Translations under genes and position numbers: made by a program
Part shown: positions 61,178 to 64,000 of the stretch, piece by piece
How positions within the stretch are numbered: position 1 is the stretch's first letter
Layout: each line of letters opens with the position of its first letter
Assembly: GCF_042675745.1 (NCBI RefSeq)
Contig: NZ_JBHTJM010000006.1
Span: 248,001 to 312,000, forward strand
Direction of reading: 5' to 3'
From: Pseudofulvibacter geojedonensis
GTDB lineage: Bacteria; Bacteroidota; Bacteroidia; Flavobacteriales; Flavobacteriaceae
DNA length: 64,000 bases
Notes under the pieces: generated by a model
The model's database searches: none
What the model saw: the letters and a program-made list of their open reading frames with translations, nothing else
Told to the model about the DNA's origin: nothing

Positions 61178-61411
61178 TTACTTATTATTTAAGCTTTTTA
61201 TTTCCTTTTTCTTAAAACCTCTATATATAGCATAAGCCACTAAAGCTAATAATATATAAGGTACTAACATTAGATACACAATTCCGTCATTAACTCCTTG
61301 TGCTACACTGTTATCTTCCATACTTTCTAATTGTGCTCTACACATTGCACATTGAGCACTTGAGAAAAATGAACTAAGCAAAAAAAGAAAAGTATAATTT
61401 AATTTACGCAT
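61178..61411 (-). CDS. Small membrane protein with N-terminal CxxC, end of the cytochrome oxidase operon
   Basis: A 77-residue protein: signal peptide or membrane helix (MRKLNYTFLFLLSSFFSS), then CAMCRAQLES with two Cys three apart, then a second membrane helix (~44-66) and a basic end. It overlaps the DUF420 gene by eight bases. The periplasmic CxxC pair next to SCO suggests a role in copper delivery or thiol handling for the oxidase, but this is inference; no named family. Confidence 0.8.
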   Translation of the reverse strand: MRKLNYTFLFLLSSFFSSAQCAMCRAQLESMEDNSVAQGVNDGIVYLMLVPYILLALVAYAIYRGFKKKEIKSLNNK

Positions 61412-61931
61412 AATATGGAGAGATCATTAAATACACTACTACACCGGTTACTGCAACATACAACCATATTGGAAAGGTTATTTTCGCTATTTTTTTATGC
61501 TTATCAAATCTTAATGACAATGCCTTTACATAGGTTATTAACACTAAAGGTATTACAGCTATAGATAACACAATATGCGTCAACAAAATAAAAAGATATA
61601 TATATTTAACTACTCCTTCGCCTCCAAACTTAGTTGACTCTGAAGTAATATGATATGCTATATACATTAACAAAAAACAGCATGATAAAGCTATCGCAAC
61701 CTTCATTAGTTTTTCGTGAGCAGAACGATTTCCTTTTCTAATCATCATTACCGCTGCTACTAAAACAACAGCTGTTAACCCATTAATAGTAGCATATATT
61801 GGTGGCAAAAAAGTTAACGGCTCTACATTAGGTATTTTCACCAAAAACAAACCAGCTACCGCTAAAGGTATAACAATAGATAAAATCCAAATCCATTTGT
61901 TGTATTTCTGCTCTAAATTCGTTTCTTCCAT
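61404..61931 (-). CDS. DUF420 (CtaM/YozB-like) membrane protein
   Basis: A 175-residue protein with five membrane helices (~14-32, ~45-65, ~76-98, ~108-135, ~148-170) and the conserved His residues of DUF420 (RSAHEKLMKVA, YHITSES, LLTHIVLS). In Firmicutes the DUF420 protein CtaM is needed for maturation of heme-copper oxidases. Position after SCO supports an assembly role here. It overlaps the small CxxC gene. Confidence 0.9.
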   Translation of the reverse strand: MEETNLEQKYNKWIWILSIVIPLAVAGLFLVKIPNVEPLTFLPPIYATINGLTAVVLVAAVMMIRKGNRSAHEKLMKVAIALSCCFLLMYIAYHITSESTKFGGEGVVKYIYLFILLTHIVLSIAVIPLVLITYVKALSLRFDKHKKIAKITFPIWLYVAVTGVVVYLMISPYYA

Positions 61932-61952
61932 AATAAATGTTGTTTACTCTAT

Positions 61953-62696
61953 TTATTCTTTCAATAATTTAACAATGTCTTCTTTTAGTTCTGTTAACTG
62001 ATGCGGTAACACATCTATAACCTTTCCTTCTTCGTCTTTAGTTTCTTGTGCAATGCCTCTATAACACAGAATAGGATTTCCATACTCATCTTTTCTTGAT
62101 CGTATAAATCCATTTTTATCTACTAATGCAAAAAGACCTGAGTGCTCAAATCCTCCAGGGGCTTTATCATCCATTGCTGCATAAATATTAAAACCTTTAT
62201 TAGCCAACTCCATTATTTGCCCACCATCACCTGTCAGCATTTGCCAATTTTTCATTTTAATATCGTAACTATTCATATAAGTTTTCAAAACACTAGGAGT
62301 ATCATGCCCCGGTTGTATTGTAAAAGACGCTATACCAAAATCATCATCTTTGATAAATGCCTGTTCAATCTCTTTCATATTTTTATTCATAATAGGACAA
62401 ATAGTTGGGCAAGTGGTGAAGAAAAACTCAACCACATGTACTTTACCTTTAAAAAATTCGTTTCCAATCGTAATACTATCTTGATTAAGAAATTGATAAG
62501 TTGGCACTTTATTAAACTTCACTAGATTAGAAGATTTTTTAATCTCTTTAACTGGCTCAACTTCATTTCTTCTATCTCTTACTACATCATCATTCGATAC
62601 TCTATTGTATATTTTTGGAACTGCATAAATTCCAAATATTAAAATGATAAACGATATTCCTATGTATGACTTATTTTTCATTTTTTTTCTTTTCAT
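61953..62696 (-). CDS. SCO family copper chaperone
   Basis: A 247-residue membrane-anchored thioredoxin-fold protein that helps copper loading of the CuA site. An N-terminal helix (~8-30) is followed by the SCO domain with copper ligands Cys96 and Cys100 (TTCPTICP) and His185 (GFEHSGLFAL). It starts within the end of the upstream gene (26-base overlap, or 11 if the second Met is used). Length is usual. Confidence 0.94.
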   Translation of the reverse strand: MKRKKMKNKSYIGISFIILIFGIYAVPKIYNRVSNDDVVRDRRNEVEPVKEIKKSSNLVKFNKVPTYQFLNQDSITIGNEFFKGKVHVVEFFFTTCPTICPIMNKNMKEIEQAFIKDDDFGIASFTIQPGHDTPSVLKTYMNSYDIKMKNWQMLTGDGGQIMELANKGFNIYAAMDDKAPGGFEHSGLFALVDKNGFIRSRKDEYGNPILCYRGIAQETKDEEGKVIDVLPHQLTELKEDIVKLLKE

Positions 62697-63360
62697 TAAT
62701 CTTTAAAAAAGAATCTCTTCTACTTACTTTATAGTTCTTCTTTAACGCTAATTTATATTCAGCTATAACCATTTTTAAATCATCATCTAATTTCTTTCTA
62801 ACTACAGCAATAGAAGCAGTATTATACCCTTTACTTTTTAAGTCTTTATCTTCTGTGTTGCAACGAACATTTCTTTCTTTATCTATGATAAAAACCTCGC
62901 TAGTACCTAAATCATTAGCTAAACCTCCTAAGCCTTTTAATGAATTAAACACTCTCTTTATATCTTCTGGTTGACCAAATGCGAATTTCCAATTTTTAAT
63001 TTCTGTGTAATTACTTAAATCTTCTAAAAGAATATTCACCTTATCTTGAGTTCCCTCTGGCATTAGCATTAATACCTGAAAAGTATCATCGTAAATATAA
63101 TTCCCTTTGTAAACCTCTTGGTGTAGATTGTACACATTTGATTTCCTTTTCAACACATCATTACCCAAAAAACCTAACAACGTAACTTTATCAGACAAAG
63201 AAACACTATTACCTTGTGCATCTTTAAATCTTGATGTTTCAGATACATTTTTTGTTACCTCTGGAAGATGGGTGAAATTATACACACCTGAGGCAAAAAA
63301 AAGGTAAATAACGACAGGCAATATAAATAGTATAATTAATACAATATGCTTTTTACTCAC
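62671..63360 (-). CDS. Thioredoxin-fold protein, apparent SCO paralogue without copper ligands
   Basis: A 229-residue membrane-anchored protein (helix ~5-27). Its body aligns by eye with the next gene's SCO domain: DKVTLLGFLGNDVLKRKSNV matches the strand and active-site helix but has neither Cys, and TSEVFIIDKERNVRCNTED matches the FALVDKNGFIR segment without the His. It overlaps scO by up to 26 bases and follows a full -7 box. It is likely an oxidase assembly or scaffold protein rather than a copper donor. Confidence 0.8.
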   Translation of the reverse strand: MSKKHIVLIILFILPVVIYLFFASGVYNFTHLPEVTKNVSETSRFKDAQGNSVSLSDKVTLLGFLGNDVLKRKSNVYNLHQEVYKGNYIYDDTFQVLMLMPEGTQDKVNILLEDLSNYTEIKNWKFAFGQPEDIKRVFNSLKGLGGLANDLGTSEVFIIDKERNVRCNTEDKDLKSKGYNTASIAVVRKKLDDDLKMVIAEYKLALKKNYKVSRRDSFLKINEKKKNEK

Positions 63361-63382
63361 AACAACTCTTTTTATAATAGTA

Positions 63383-63390
63383 CAAAAATA
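63383..63390 (-). promoter_or_regulatory. Predicted -7 element of the SCO gene group
   Basis: TATTTTTG on the minus strand is a full match, 22 bases upstream of the start at 63360. It lies just after the COX operon hairpin, so the assembly genes have their own promoter. Confidence 0.6.
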
Positions 63391-63418
63391 AAAAAGGCGG
63401 TTTAAAAAAACCGCCTTT
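63390..63418 (-). terminator. Intrinsic terminator after the COX IV gene
   Basis: Arms AAAGGCGGTTT (63393-63403) and AAACCGCCTTT (63408-63418) surround an AAAA loop; on the minus strand a T-run follows. It separates the oxidase subunit genes from the assembly genes. Confidence 0.88.
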
Positions 63419-63435
63419 ACAATAAATATGTTCTG

Positions 63436-63816
63436 TTAAAAATCTCTTGTTACAAAAGACCTTTTCATTATTTCATAAATATAATCTCCTTCTACTAACA
63501 CTATAAAGCTTAAGTATAGTATTAAGAAGATTGCTGTCCATACAACCGAACGTCTGAACCATTTCTTTTCTCCATCCATGTGCATGAATGACCAAGTAAT
63601 ATAATACGCTTTATATACTGTTAAAATAATAAACACCCAGTTTAATAATTTCATTCCTAGTATTTTAGTATCAACTAAGAATGCTGGCTTGATAATACCT
63701 AAAATAACCTCTACTATTGTTACAACAGATAGTAACCAAAATACCATCCATATTTTACTAACATTGCTTTTTGGTTTTATGAACCCTCCTAAAATAGGTT
63801 TAATTTCGTGTCCCAT
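63436..63816 (-). CDS. Cytochrome c oxidase subunit IV family protein
   Basis: A 126-residue membrane protein with three helices (~22-40, ~57-78, ~90-110). The FIKPKSNVSKIWMVFWLLSVV opening and the WSFMHMDGEKKWFRRSV segment are typical of the prokaryotic COX4 family of heme-copper oxidases. It follows the COX III gene by 37 bases and ends the structural part of the operon. Confidence 0.92.
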   Translation of the reverse strand: MGHEIKPILGGFIKPKSNVSKIWMVFWLLSVVTIVEVILGIIKPAFLVDTKILGMKLLNWVFIILTVYKAYYITWSFMHMDGEKKWFRRSVVWTAIFLILYLSFIVLVEGDYIYEIMKRSFVTRDF

Positions 63817-63853
63817 TTGATATCTTATTATAAATATTTATTATCTCTTTTTA

Positions 63854-64000
63854 TTAAACTAAGTAGAAGAATGTAAATACGAATACCCATACTAAATCTA
63901 CAAAGTGCCAGTACAATCCAACTTTCTCTACCATTTCATAATGACCTCTTCTTTCATAAGTTCCTATAATAACATTAAAGAAAACTAAAATGTTAAACAT
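63854..64000 (-). CDS. Cytochrome c oxidase subunit III, C-terminal 48 residues
   Basis: The frame runs off the window end. The visible end, TYERRGHYEMVEKVGLYW followed by HFVDLVWVFVFTFFYLV, is the conserved last helices of COX III, including the HFVD motif. Only the last 48 codons and the TAA are here; the start and CuA/heme subunits lie beyond the edge. Confidence 0.93.
   Translation of the reverse strand: MFNILVFFNVIIGTYERRGHYEMVEKVGLYWHFVDLVWVFVFTFFYLV

Noticed and set aside
62142..62525. 127-residue plus-strand frame inside SCO
   Set aside because: Antisense to a well-supported SCO gene with copper ligands; composition is low-complexity His/Ile/Phe.

Overview
The window is AT-rich chromosomal DNA from a Bacteroidota, almost certainly a member of the Flavobacteriaceae (marine Tenacibaculum/Polaribacter-like). 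The basis is protein content (GSCFA protein, PorP/SprF, M43 protease with a type IX secretion C-terminal domain, choice-of-anchor I protein, LytTR two-component pair with a TPR kinase), promoters of the Bacteroidota type (TAnnTTTG at -7), and many lipoproteins with short lipoboxes. I see no rRNA, tRNA, CRISPR array or prophage.

Region 1 (1-15.8 kb) is an aerobic phenylacetate degradation locus. After the 3' end of a CocE/NonD-type hydrolase lies a minus-strand operon, in transcription order paaE-A-B-C-D (ring epoxidase), paaG, paaH, paaI, paaJ, paaZ. A TetR regulator sits upstream, and two copies of an 18-bp pseudo-palindrome lie in the paaE and tetR promoters. A divergent aromatic amino acid hydroxylase suggests a link to phenylalanine catabolism. 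Three unrelated genes interrupt the operon: two lipoproteins and a four-helix-bundle (S23-type) protein surrounded by short repeats. paaK and a second enoyl-CoA hydratase (paaF) are absent from the window.

Region 2 (15.8-29 kb) is mostly housekeeping: alaS, an M23 peptidase, a MerR regulator, der, era, an M90 peptidase, an OmpA-type cell-wall protein and a GSCFA protein that may have lost its C-terminus by a frameshift. Three tiny lipoproteins (47-52 residues) sharing a W-x-C-x-K-R-Y-C motif are encoded here; two are a tandem duplicate.

Region 3 (29-43.5 kb) carries part of an arsenosugar-type neighbourhood: purine nucleoside phosphorylase, ArsM-type arsenite methyltransferase, a sterol desaturase-like hydroxylase, a DUF547 lipoprotein and a TIGR04283-type glycosyltransferase. 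Next come an ECF sigma factor with a membrane partner, an Omp85-type barrel and a GH113-like lipoprotein, then an FAD oxidoreductase, a membrane 4Fe-4S protein and two GT2 enzymes. The radical SAM enzyme ArsS is not present. A transposase-derived ORF without its catalytic residues lies between arsM and the desaturase operon.

Region 4 (43.5-64 kb) holds a gamma-carbonic anhydrase, the LytTR regulator and kinase, a VWA lipoprotein, PorP/SprF, a NifU-type protein with two N-domains, MscS, tsaB, a MacAB-TolC-like efflux operon, the M43 protease, and the distal end of a cytochrome c oxidase operon: COX III (partial), COX IV, an apparent SCO paralogue lacking its copper ligands, SCO, a DUF420/CtaM-like protein and a small CxxC membrane protein.
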